A DNA stretch of 8,923 nt from Nostoc sp. CHAB 5715 (GCF_020829685.1 NZ_JAIVFR010000206.1:1-8923); one strand, 5' to 3'; shown: positions 1 through 6,139, counted from the stretch's first letter. The notes: generated by a model from the sequence alone, not told the origin. Numbers and translations are program-made.

Positions 1-93
1 AGCGTTTGATAATGCCAGGCATATCTAGAGTTTTAGCGACCGCATATTGGTTGGGACACTGGCCGAATGGGGGAAAAGTTGGGTATGCTTGTT

Positions 94-1053
94 TTAAGAG
101 CTTGATGACAACCGGTAGGCGTAAGCGAAGCTCGCCGAAGGCATCGCTTCTTCTTTTTGTTTGGCTTCGACTTCGATCCACGGTGATTGGTGGTAGACGT
201 TGGGCATATCCGTAATCAAGTTGCTGTGTTTTCTGTCATTAAAAGCTTGCTCACCATTAGAAATATGGACTAATTGCCAATCTGGATTTGTCCAAGTTTC
301 TCCTGCGGCGTAAAACATGGATGCGACACTCGGATGATCGTAGCTATCTAAATTTTCGTGGCAAATATGGTGATGGGCATCAAATACCATTGGCACGCTA
401 GCTTGCTGACATACTGCTAAAATTTCGTCGACACTATAGGCGTATTCATCATTTTCTAGAGTCAAGCGGCAAATGATATTTTCTGGTAGTTCGGAAATGA
501 CTTTTACTAGTTGTTCAGCCCGTTGAGATTTGCCACCATGAATATTCATCAATGACCAAGGCGATCGCGGTAAGCCCAGTAAGTCAAGTATACGTGCATG
601 TCCTGCTAAATTATTAATACTTGCTTGTACCACTTCGGGAGAATCAGAACTCAGCACTACATATTGATCTGGATGCAACACCATTCTTATGCCCAATGCA
701 TTTGCTCGTTGACCGATTGTTGCTAAATCAGCGCTCATTGCTTCTAATATATTTGCGCCGATTTTGTCTTCTAAGTCACTTAGAGGAAATATTGCTGAAG
801 ACATCCGGTAAAGCTGAATTTGATTCTGCTCACAAAAGGAAAGGGCGTCATGCAAGCGCTGTAAGTTATGCCGATACAGTTCACTTAGGGCGCTTTGGCG
901 ATCGCTAAGGGAAAGTTTTAAGTATCGGGTGCGCGTCATTGTCCGAAAGCGCACTTTTTTGTCAGAGGTGATGCAAACTAGCCCTAAATGGGGCAGTTTA
1001 TTTTTGTGGCACTGCTGTGCATTAGGTAAATTTTGAAACTCGATTACGGTCAT
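94..1053 (-). CDS. uvsE: UV DNA damage endonuclease UvsE (UVDE family)
   Basis: UVDE is a metal-dependent TIM-barrel endonuclease that nicks DNA 5' of UV photoproducts, starting an alternative excision-repair route independent of UvrABC. The 319-residue product shows the family landmarks in order: LGLVC near 24-27, YRMSS at 82-86, LHPDQY with H127, IHGG with H172, TLENDE with E200, VFDAHHH with D225 and H228, LVHIS with H263, KHSNL with H276, and EVEAKQKE with E296. These match metal-ligand positions that I recall for the Thermus enzyme. The histidine corresponding to Thermus H69 is absent (PLSD here) and the modified-lysine position is Leu261, probably subfamily differences. Family members usually end just after VEAKxKE. 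Here about 16 residues (MPSASFAYAYRLSSSS) follow, encoded largely by a dispersed palindromic repeat. The start at 1053 places LGLVC about 23 residues in, as expected; no good Shine-Dalgarno is visible. It is transcribed alone. Confidence 0.93.
   Translation of the reverse strand: MTVIEFQNLPNAQQCHKNKLPHLGLVCITSDKKVRFRTMTRTRYLKLSLSDRQSALSELYRHNLQRLHDALSFCEQNQIQLYRMSSAIFPLSDLEDKIGANILEAMSADLATIGQRANALGIRMVLHPDQYVVLSSDSPEVVQASINNLAGHARILDLLGLPRSPWSLMNIHGGKSQRAEQLVKVISELPENIICRLTLENDEYAYSVDEILAVCQQASVPMVFDAHHHICHENLDSYDHPSVASMFYAAGETWTNPDWQLVHISNGEQAFNDRKHSNLITDMPNVYHQSPWIEVEAKQKEEAMPSASFAYAYRLSSSS
116..147. repeat. Dispersed palindromic repeat inside the uvsE 3' end
   Basis: On the plus strand this segment reads AGGCGTAAGCGAAGCTCGCC and continues GAAGGCATCGCTTC. 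It has an outer stem AAGCGA/TCGCTT and an inner GCC-GAA-GGC hairpin. It resembles the short GC-rich palindromes scattered through Nostoc genomes. Read in the uvsE frame it encodes EAMPSASFAYA, which lies beyond the last residues conserved in the UVDE family. It therefore looks like an insertion at the gene's end that stayed in frame. Repeat status comes from recognition; no second copy lies in this window. Confidence 0.6.
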
Positions 1054-1140
1054 TAGCTAATACTAACTGTTGCCTGCTTTGAGCCATTCTTTAATCTAAA
1101 CAAGTTTTACTACTAGCTTACGAGTATCTAAAGAATGAAG

Positions 1141-1259
1141 TCTTATACCAATTTAATGTGAAGCTGCACTAAATGAGTAACTCTCTATTCTTGGCGCTCT
1201 TGGCGTACTTGGCGGTTCGTTTAATATTCTACGCATCTTCATACAGAATTGGTATTAGA
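1141..1259. mobile_element. MITE-like element with 27-bp imperfect terminal inverted repeats
   Basis: The left end (1141-1167) and the reverse complement of the right end (1233-1259) match at 21 of 27 positions. They share the block ATACCAATT (1145-1153, with AATTGGTAT at 1247-1255) and the block TGAAG. The element is 119 bp and has no coding capacity. Its interior contains three tandem 9-mers starting TTGGCG (1191-1217). This size and structure suit a non-autonomous miniature transposable element. I see no convincing target-site duplication. It occupies most of the 270-bp gene-free gap between uvsE and the Uma2 gene. Confidence 0.6.
1191..1217 (+). repeat. Three tandem 9-bp units TTGGCGNNN
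   Basis: TTGGCGCTC, TTGGCGTAC and TTGGCGGTT follow each other without gaps, inside the MITE-like element. The first six bases of each unit are identical and the last three vary. Confidence 0.75.
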
Positions 1260-1323
1260 TTTTAAAGAGCGATCGCTTTTCGTGGCGTTCTGCTTGGGTG
1301 ATAATTAATTTAGCAATAGTCTT

Positions 1324-1944
1324 TTACAGACGACAATTAAAAACTTGATTTGCAGTCAGATTAAAAGTAGGAAATATAGAAGAAACAATTTGCTCATCTT
1401 CTCTAAATTGAGTTATTTGATATTCTCCTTCAATGAGTTGATAAACTGAGATAGTAGGTTGCTTAGGATTACCAATGAACCGCCTACCACCTAAAGCAGC
1501 ATAGTCAATTATCCAATATTCTTGGATACCCATCTCCTCATAATCAGAAGATTTTCTAAAATAATCATCTCGCCAGTTTGTACTGACAACTTCTACAATT
1601 AATTTTATAGAACTAGCATTTTCAATAATCGACTCACTTTCCCATCTTGGCTCATCAGTAATCTTTTCTTCATCCAAAACAATAATATCTGGTTCATATC
1701 CAGATTTTTTATCTAAAGTTTTGACTATAGATTCTCTGGGGATAAACCAAATATTTTCTTTATCTAAGTTACTGATAGCTATATTGAGTTGCTTAATTAC
1801 AAAGCCAGCTACTCTTGAATGTTTTCCCCTTGGTTTTGGCATCTCAACAATTACTCCATCATGTAACTCATAACGTATCTCTGATTCTGGATACCATTTA
1901 ATAAATTCATCAAAGGTTATGGGTTTGGTTAAGGCTTGAGTCAT
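1324..1944 (-). CDS. Uma2 family endonuclease (DUF820, PD-(D/E)XK fold)
   Basis: This 206-residue protein has the layout of the Uma2/DUF820 family, which is greatly expanded in cyanobacteria. The N-terminal ITFDEFIKWYPE and YELHDGVIVEMP are followed by the helix KHSRVAGFVIKQL. The nuclease core is EPDIIVLD (Asp86), then KLIVEVVS (Glu118), then RKSSDYEEMGIQEYWIID (Lys131, Tyr135). Asp86 and Glu118 fit the acidic pair of the PD-(D/E)XK nuclease fold, so it looks intact. Length is normal for the family, about 180-210 residues. The physiological role of most Uma2 proteins is unknown; suggested links are mobile elements or defence. The ATG at 1944 opens directly into the conserved region, but its ribosome-binding site is weak. 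It lies just downstream of a HEAT/NACHT-like pseudogene on the same strand, 45 bp away, so the two may once have shared a transcript. Confidence 0.9.
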   Translation of the reverse strand: MTQALTKPITFDEFIKWYPESEIRYELHDGVIVEMPKPRGKHSRVAGFVIKQLNIAISNLDKENIWFIPRESIVKTLDKKSGYEPDIIVLDEEKITDEPRWESESIIENASSIKLIVEVVSTNWRDDYFRKSSDYEEMGIQEYWIIDYAALGGRRFIGNPKQPTISVYQLIEGEYQITQFREDEQIVSSIFPTFNLTANQVFNCRL

Positions 1945-1989
1945 TGGTTTCTATGCTGATCTAATTTAGAAAGCGATCGCTACTTACTC

Positions 1990-2280
1990 TCATTTTAGAA
2001 TAGCCTCATCGTTGCCAGTGCCATCGGGGTAAGTCATATTCTGGGCGCATTCCCAGGCTAAATTGTAGTACTCATCATCCAATCGCCAATAACCAGTTAA
2101 AGCTTTGACTACCTCAAAGCGATGCTTATTATTCTGTAGAATTTTCCCTAACCTATATGCTACCTGCCTACGGGTGTCGTCATCCACAGTAATTGATTGC
2201 AGCAGTTGCATCAAGGCGGCGATCGCAATTTCACTGCCAGGGTCGATTTACCCTAAGCTAGATGCTGCCAGCCAAGCATT
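1990..2280 (-). pseudogene. C-terminal fragment of a HEAT-repeat (NACHT/STAND-like) protein, broken by a stop codon
   Basis: Read from 2280 down to 1990 this frame gives NAWLAASSLG, a TAA stop at 2250-2248, then IDPGSEIAIAALMQLLQ, then DDDTRRQVAYRLGKILQNNK, ending in LAWECAQNMTYPDGTGNDEAILK. The pattern W.AA.SLGKIDPGNE.AIAAL.QLLQ is the HEAT-like module found near the C-terminus of many cyanobacterial NACHT NTPase proteins. Their terminal segment has the same RLDDEYYNLAWECAQNM.YPD signature. The stop replaces the Lys expected in SLGKIDPG, consistent with one AAA-to-TAA change. After TYPD the sequence diverges and stops early. A 74-residue frame from the ATG at 2214 stays open but would encode only a fragment. 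I infer loss of function; NACHT parentage is by recognition only. Confidence 0.75.
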
Positions 2281-2359
2281 TATTATGAATGCGACGGCAT
2301 TTGTTATAAATGAGTACACAATTGCTGTAAATGAGTATCCATTTATAATTAATGCTTAA
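2274..2359. repeat. Degenerate 21-bp tandem repeat array, short block
   Basis: A partial unit (2274-2286) is followed by units at 2287-2307, 2308-2328 and 2329-2349 and a truncated unit. Unit starts are GAATGCGAC, AAATGAGTA and AAATGAGTA; ends are TTGTTAT, TTGCTGT and TATAAT. Because 21 is a multiple of three, translation gives a seven-residue period (MNATAFV, INEYTIA, VNEYPFI on the plus strand). The first 22 bases (2274-2295) recur exactly at 2378-2399 in the next block. Confidence 0.8.
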
Positions 2360-2375
2360 TTTGTTTGATTAAATT

Positions 2376-2735
2376 TTAAGCATTTATTATGAATGCGACA
2401 GTAATTGCAGCAAATGAGTACGCATTTATAGCAAATGCTCTAACTGTTGTTGCTAACATACCAATATTCGTAACATCTGCCTCTATCTTTGGAACAAATG
2501 GGCAAGCTATCGTTACTACTGCAAATTTATTTGTAACGTCGCTAGCGATCGCCTTTTCATTGCCAGGGTCAATTTTCCCTAAGCTACATGCCACCTTGAT
2601 TTGACCTGAGCTAATTAACTTACCACCTAGCGTCCATGTAGCATCACCAATGTTTTCGCCGATTTTCTCTTGTGCTTTAGTCCAAAGTGTAGTTGCGATC
2701 GCAGTAGCAACAGCAGTCAGTGTTACAGTTACCAT
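2376..2735 (-). pseudogene. N-terminal fragment of a membrane-anchored HEAT/NACHT-like protein running into a 21-bp repeat array
   Basis: From the ATG at 2735 the product begins MVTVTLTAVATAIATTLWTK, a probable membrane-spanning segment. AQEKIGENIGDATWTLGGKL follows, which resembles the N-terminus of cyanobacterial NACHT/STAND proteins. A single HEAT-like module then appears (IKVACSLGKIDPGNEKAIA, about residues 48-66). From residue 67 the frame enters the 21-bp array (TNKFAVV, TIACPFV and so on) and stops at 2376. The central NTPase expected between the N-terminal segment and the HEAT part is missing, implying a large internal deletion. The ATG at 2735 is preferred over one at 2795 because GGAG sits 6 nt upstream and the longer form would only translate heptad-repeat DNA. 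The fragment could still be expressed as a 119-residue protein; I judge it a remnant. Confidence 0.65.
2378..2553. repeat. Degenerate 21-bp tandem repeat array, long block
   Basis: Seven consecutive 21-bp units run 2391-2411, 2412-2432, 2433-2453, 2454-2474, 2475-2495, 2496-2516 and 2517-2537. The block ends in a HIP1-containing HEAT sequence at 2538-2553. A loose consensus is AAATGNNNNNNNNTTNNTNNC. Plus-strand translation has a heptad period (MNATVIA, ANEYAFI, ANALTVV, ANIPIFV, TSASIFG, TNGQAIV, TTANLFV). The minus strand is also open through the array. This period and divergence exclude CRISPR repeats, which are conserved and separated by unique spacers. Confidence 0.82.
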
Positions 2736-2736
2736 A

Positions 2737-2768
2737 AAAAACTCCACCCACAAGGGGATGGAGTTTTT
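2737..2768 (-). promoter_or_regulatory. Hairpin enclosing the ribosome-binding site of the HEAT-fragment ORF
   Basis: AAAAACTCCA (2737-2746) and TGGAGTTTTT (2759-2768) are perfect 10-bp complements with a further CCC/GGG pairing inside. Read on the minus strand, the 3' arm contains GGAG followed by a run of T directly before the ATG at 2735. The same fold can hide the Shine-Dalgarno and looks like an intrinsic terminator with its U-run. It could act as leader attenuation, or be a bidirectional terminator that happens to provide an SD. Confidence 0.55.
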
Positions 2769-2831
2769 GGGCATGGGGAATCGGGGATGGGGCATGGGAA
2801 GAAACTACCAATGCCCTATGCCCTATGCCCC
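2769..2831. repeat. Heptad composite repeat: G-rich units, GGAAGAAAC, C-rich units
   Basis: Four plus-strand heptamers (GGGCATG, GGGAATC, GGGGATG, GGGCATG; 2769-2796) are followed by GGAAGAAACTACCA. Three heptamers of opposite polarity come next (ATGCCCT, ATGCCCT, ATGCCCC; 2811-2831). GGGCAT (2790-2795) can pair with ATGCCC (2811-2816). The same order recurs at the right end of the window around 8764-8916. Confidence 0.75.
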
Positions 2832-2889
2832 AAGCGACGGGGCGACTATCCCGGAACACCCACTCTTGGGATGGAGTTTCCCGTCGCTT
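2832..2889. repeat. 58-bp nested palindromic element
   Basis: AAGCGACGGG (2832-2841) and CCCGTCGCTT (2880-2889) are perfect 10-bp inverted repeats. Inside lies a second pair, ATCCC (2848-2852) and GGGAT (2868-2872). No coding role is apparent. It resembles a small structured intergenic element or the end of a lost insertion sequence. No transposase is present nearby. Confidence 0.6.
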
Positions 2890-2994
2890 TCAATAAATTC
2901 ACTACAAATTGAGTTTATATAGAAATTATTTCAATTCACACAAACAGTATGACGCAAAAGCTAGGCAATTATTACTGACATAACTCAGTTTCTT

Positions 2995-3019
2995 AACCCG
3001 CGCAGGCGGGTTTTGTTTG
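2995..3019 (+). terminator. Terminator-like hairpin AACCCGC/GCGGGTT followed by T-rich tract
   Basis: A 7-bp stem (2995-3001 with 3006-3012) closes a GCAG loop and is followed by TTGTTTG, the shape of an intrinsic terminator for plus-strand transcripts. No plus-strand gene ends just upstream. It may instead be part of a dispersed repeat common in Nostoc, or stop antisense transcription into the kinase gene. On the minus strand no U-run follows the stem. Confidence 0.5.
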
Positions 3020-3026
3020 TGTAGCC

Positions 3027-3075
3027 GCGACTTCTAGTCGCCAAGGCACTAGAGCGTTACGCCAAAAGCTAACGC
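3027..3075. repeat. Two further short hairpins, dispersed-repeat type
   Basis: GCGACT-TCT-AGTCGC (3027-3041) is a perfect 6-bp stem with a 3-nt loop. GCGTTA (3054-3059) pairs with TAACGC (3070-3075) around a 10-nt loop. Both resemble short palindromes I recognise from Nostoc intergenic DNA. They sit just downstream of the hybrid kinase gene and may shape its transcript end. Confidence 0.55.
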
Positions 3076-3111
3076 ACCCTACGAAAATATATGAAACCTA
3101 GTTATGAATTA

Positions 3112-6100
3112 TTAATTAGACGCGCCCTTTTCTGCAACAGTACAAATCATTTCCTCCAACGTTTGCAGTAACTCTTGCTCGTTATAAGGTTTAGAAAAGT
3201 AAGCCTTAGCACCCAATTGCATTGCCAATTGCCGATGTTTATTACTACTACGAGAAGTCAGCATTGCAACAGGAATATTTTTTGTATTAACGTCTGAATT
3301 TACCTTACCTAAAAAGCCATAACCATCAAGGCGAGGCATTTCAATATCACAAATTACCGCCTCTACTTTCAATCCACTATGGAGTTTGTCTAAGGCATCT
3401 TGACCGTCTTTAGCTTGCTCTACTTGATACCCTCCTTTTTCAAGGGTCAGGGCTAAAAAGCGGCGAACGTTAATTGAGTCATCTACAATTAAAATTGTGC
3501 CTTTCTGTTTAACAGATGCTGCTGAGATTTTGTCTTCATCAAAAATCAGGAACGGTGTTTTTAACCTTGCTGATGGTAATTGAGTACCTTTAGGAGTCCG
3601 CCGATTTGTAGCAATCCAATACAGCAACTCATTGACATTAACTAGTGGCACTACTCGACCATCACCGAGAATTGTGCAGTTGCTGAAGCCTTCAGGTAAA
3701 GGTATATTTCCCTCCACTTGGCGAATCGCAACTTCCTGTTCACCCCAGCAACGGTCTATTTGGATTGCTACTGGCTGATTATTACCTTTAACTACTAAAA
3801 CGCTGTTAGCATTAATTGCTGCCGGAGTTTCTAATTCTGAGCGATCGTAGCGCAGGCAATTAAACTCTAAATAAGGAGTCAAGCGAATTAATGGCAGCAT
3901 GTTTCCTTGCCAATTTAGGACTTCGCTACCTGCCATTTGGAAAACTCGCTCGTCTTGGAGTAAGGATATTTCTGAAATGACATCTGTGGGAAATGCCAAT
4001 AGCATTTTGTTGATTTCTACCAGCAGAACTCGTGCAACGGAAAGGGTAAATGGTAGTGATAGGGTGAAGGTAGTACCAACTCCTGGTTCCGTATCAACTT
4101 TGACATCTCCTCGAATCTGTTTGAGGTTGTTACGAACTACATCCATGCCGACACCGCGACCAGATAATGCTGTGACTTGTTCGGAGGTGGTAAAACCTGG
4201 TTCAAAAATTAGTGATAACAGTTCTTCATCAGTAGCATTAGCGAGTAGAGAAGCATCCAATCCCATAGCTAAGGCGCGGGTGCGAATTTTCTCTAAAGAA
4301 ATGCCCCAACCATCATCACGGATAGTAATGAGGGTGCGATTGCTGCGGTGAGTAGCTGTAATTTCAATCAATCCTTGTTCTGGTTTACCTAGAAGGCGGC
4401 GGGTGTTAGAGTCTTCGATACCATGATCAAAAGCGTTCCTTACCAGATGCATTAAAGGTTCGTTTAAAGCTTCTAAAATGCTGCGTTCAATTAAAGTGTT
4501 GCCACCTTCAATTTTTAACTGAACATTTTTCCCATATTCTACATTTAAATCGCGCAAGGCTCTGGGAAAACGCTCAATTAAATCGGACAGAGGCCGCATT
4601 CGGATGTGATTTAACTTTGTTTGTAACTGTTTGGATGTTTTATTTATTTTACGAGCAATTTGGTCTGTATCATCTACACTGAGTTGCACATCAGTTGTTA
4701 CTTCCTGTACTTGAACAATGGTTTCCATAACTTCCTGCGATCGCAGGTTTAAATCGTTATAGCAATCCATTTCTAAAGTATCAAATTCTCTCTCTATACC
4801 TTGTGTTTGTTGGTTATTTTCAACTTGTACCCGCACCCCAGCCGACATCCCAGCTTGAGTAGAAATTTTGTCATAAGCTATCCGTAATGCCTGGTTTTCG
4901 CGGTCGAGAACTTGGACTCGCTGGTTGAGGTTACGAACGAGTTTGCGTAATCTTTCTAGTTGCGAGTTTAACCCATTTCGCTGGACAATCAGTTCGCCAA
5001 ATAAATCATTAATTTGCTCTAGTTGTTTGCTGGGAACTCGGACGCTATTTTCGTGAGTTTCCCGCTCTTTAGCAACGCCATGCTCCCCTTTACCTTCGCC
5101 ATATCTGGCATCTGGAGGAATATTTTCTCTAGCAGATATTGTATTATGATCAGTGACATTGGTAGCATTAACATCATCGGCAAATTCTACATCTACAAAT
5201 GTAAAATTAGCAGCGATTGCTTCATGATTAGTCCAATTTTCTCTAATGTTTTCTAGTGGCCAAACAGATGTTGACACTACTTCTGTGTCTGTGGCAATAT
5301 GTGGTATTATTTCTGCTGGTAATAGTGGCTGAGATTGGGTATAACTACTATTGAAGTCAAGTTCTGTAGGTAAGTTATCTAATTGATTCGTCAGCACCAA
5401 AGCTTGCGATCGCCGCCATGCTTGCAATGCTAAACGGGCAATTTCAGGAATGCGCGAACTGCTAACAGTTTCCAATTGCTGGGTTACTGACTCACAAAGC
5501 TTGGTAAAAGCTGCCAACTGGAGCATTTCACCCAAACCGCCCAATTCTGCTGCCATTATGACAACTTCTTCATGCAATCCGGGCTGTTTGCTATCTGCCA
5601 ATATAGATTCTAGACGCTGCAAACATTCTTCTACTTCTGTGCCAAATAGTAAGGGGATAACGTCTTGGCCATCTTCTGGGGATAGCATGGTTGAGGCATC
5701 TTCAGGGGTAGGATCACCCAAGCGATCGTGCAACTCATCAAAAATTGGGTAACAAAAGGTTGCTAACCACTGATCTTCGACAACATTTCCTTCTGCAAGC
5801 AATTCTACAATCTGACGCAGCCAGTCAACTCCAGATAGCAATAAACTTTGCAACTGAGTATCAATTTCGAGAGAATTTTTTTTAGTTTTTAAAACTTTAA
5901 AGGAATCCTCCAAACGATGAGCTAAATGACTTAGGGATTTAAATCCCATCATCCCCGCGCCACCTTTGATAGAATGAGCGGCCCGGAGTGCAGCATTGAT
6001 TTTATCTAAATCAATGCGGTTACTAGTATCGATTTCTAGTAATACTCCTTCTAAGGTATTTAAGTAATCAATTGCTTCTTCCAGAAACTGCATCTGGATT

Positions 6101-6123
6101 TCTAGTTCTTTGTCTTGTAACAT
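3112..6123 (-). CDS. CheA-type hybrid sensor histidine kinase/response regulator (Hpt-HATPase-CheW-REC)
   Basis: A 1003-residue cytoplasmic signalling kinase that should autophosphorylate and pass phosphate to its own receiver. Domains: Hpt at about 1-110 with phospho-acceptor His50 in AAHSIKGGAGMMGF; a second Hpt-like segment at about 155-240 lacking the histidine (AAELGGLGEMLQLAAF); a variable linker 250-360; dimerisation and coiled-coil region about 365-540; HATPase with N-box Asn563 in VRNAFDHGIE, G1 box DDGWG at 603-607, G2 box GRGVGM at 665-670 and GTTFT near 683; CheW-like domain about 695-845; receiver about 875-998 with Asp881/Asp882, phospho-acceptor Asp926, Thr956 and Lys978. All catalytic residues look intact and there is no membrane segment. 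An in-frame TGA 18 bp upstream fixes the ATG at 6123. Related cyanobacterial proteins serve phototaxis, pilus motility or hormogonium chemotaxis, but no cheW, cheY or receptor gene is adjacent, so the input is unknown. Confidence 0.95.
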   Translation of the reverse strand: MLQDKELEIQMQFLEEAIDYLNTLEGVLLEIDTSNRIDLDKINAALRAAHSIKGGAGMMGFKSLSHLAHRLEDSFKVLKTKKNSLEIDTQLQSLLLSGVDWLRQIVELLAEGNVVEDQWLATFCYPIFDELHDRLGDPTPEDASTMLSPEDGQDVIPLLFGTEVEECLQRLESILADSKQPGLHEEVVIMAAELGGLGEMLQLAAFTKLCESVTQQLETVSSSRIPEIARLALQAWRRSQALVLTNQLDNLPTELDFNSSYTQSQPLLPAEIIPHIATDTEVVSTSVWPLENIRENWTNHEAIAANFTFVDVEFADDVNATNVTDHNTISARENIPPDARYGEGKGEHGVAKERETHENSVRVPSKQLEQINDLFGELIVQRNGLNSQLERLRKLVRNLNQRVQVLDRENQALRIAYDKISTQAGMSAGVRVQVENNQQTQGIEREFDTLEMDCYNDLNLRSQEVMETIVQVQEVTTDVQLSVDDTDQIARKINKTSKQLQTKLNHIRMRPLSDLIERFPRALRDLNVEYGKNVQLKIEGGNTLIERSILEALNEPLMHLVRNAFDHGIEDSNTRRLLGKPEQGLIEITATHRSNRTLITIRDDGWGISLEKIRTRALAMGLDASLLANATDEELLSLIFEPGFTTSEQVTALSGRGVGMDVVRNNLKQIRGDVKVDTEPGVGTTFTLSLPFTLSVARVLLVEINKMLLAFPTDVISEISLLQDERVFQMAGSEVLNWQGNMLPLIRLTPYLEFNCLRYDRSELETPAAINANSVLVVKGNNQPVAIQIDRCWGEQEVAIRQVEGNIPLPEGFSNCTILGDGRVVPLVNVNELLYWIATNRRTPKGTQLPSARLKTPFLIFDEDKISAASVKQKGTILIVDDSINVRRFLALTLEKGGYQVEQAKDGQDALDKLHSGLKVEAVICDIEMPRLDGYGFLGKVNSDVNTKNIPVAMLTSRSSNKHRQLAMQLGAKAYFSKPYNEQELLQTLEEMICTVAEKGASN

Positions 6124-6139
6124 AGTTTTTGTTAATAGT

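Noticed and set aside
6..215. Plus-strand open frame of 69 codons
   Set aside because: It overlaps the uvsE 3' end antisense, crosses the palindromic repeat and has no recognisable domain.
2274..2553. Possible CRISPR array
   Set aside because: Units are 21 bp, contiguous and highly divergent, with no conserved repeat separated by unique spacers.
2389..2604. Plus-strand 71-codon frame through the 21-bp array
   Set aside because: It is open only because the array is a multiple of three bases; no homology recognised and it ends antisense to HEAT sequence.
2736..2795. Upstream ATG at 2795 extending the HEAT fragment
   Set aside because: The added residues translate heptad-repeat and hairpin DNA, while GGAG is correctly placed for the ATG at 2735.
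3899..4351. Plus-strand 150-codon frame inside the kinase gene
   Set aside because: It is antisense to conserved HATPase and CheW coding sequence and has low-complexity composition.
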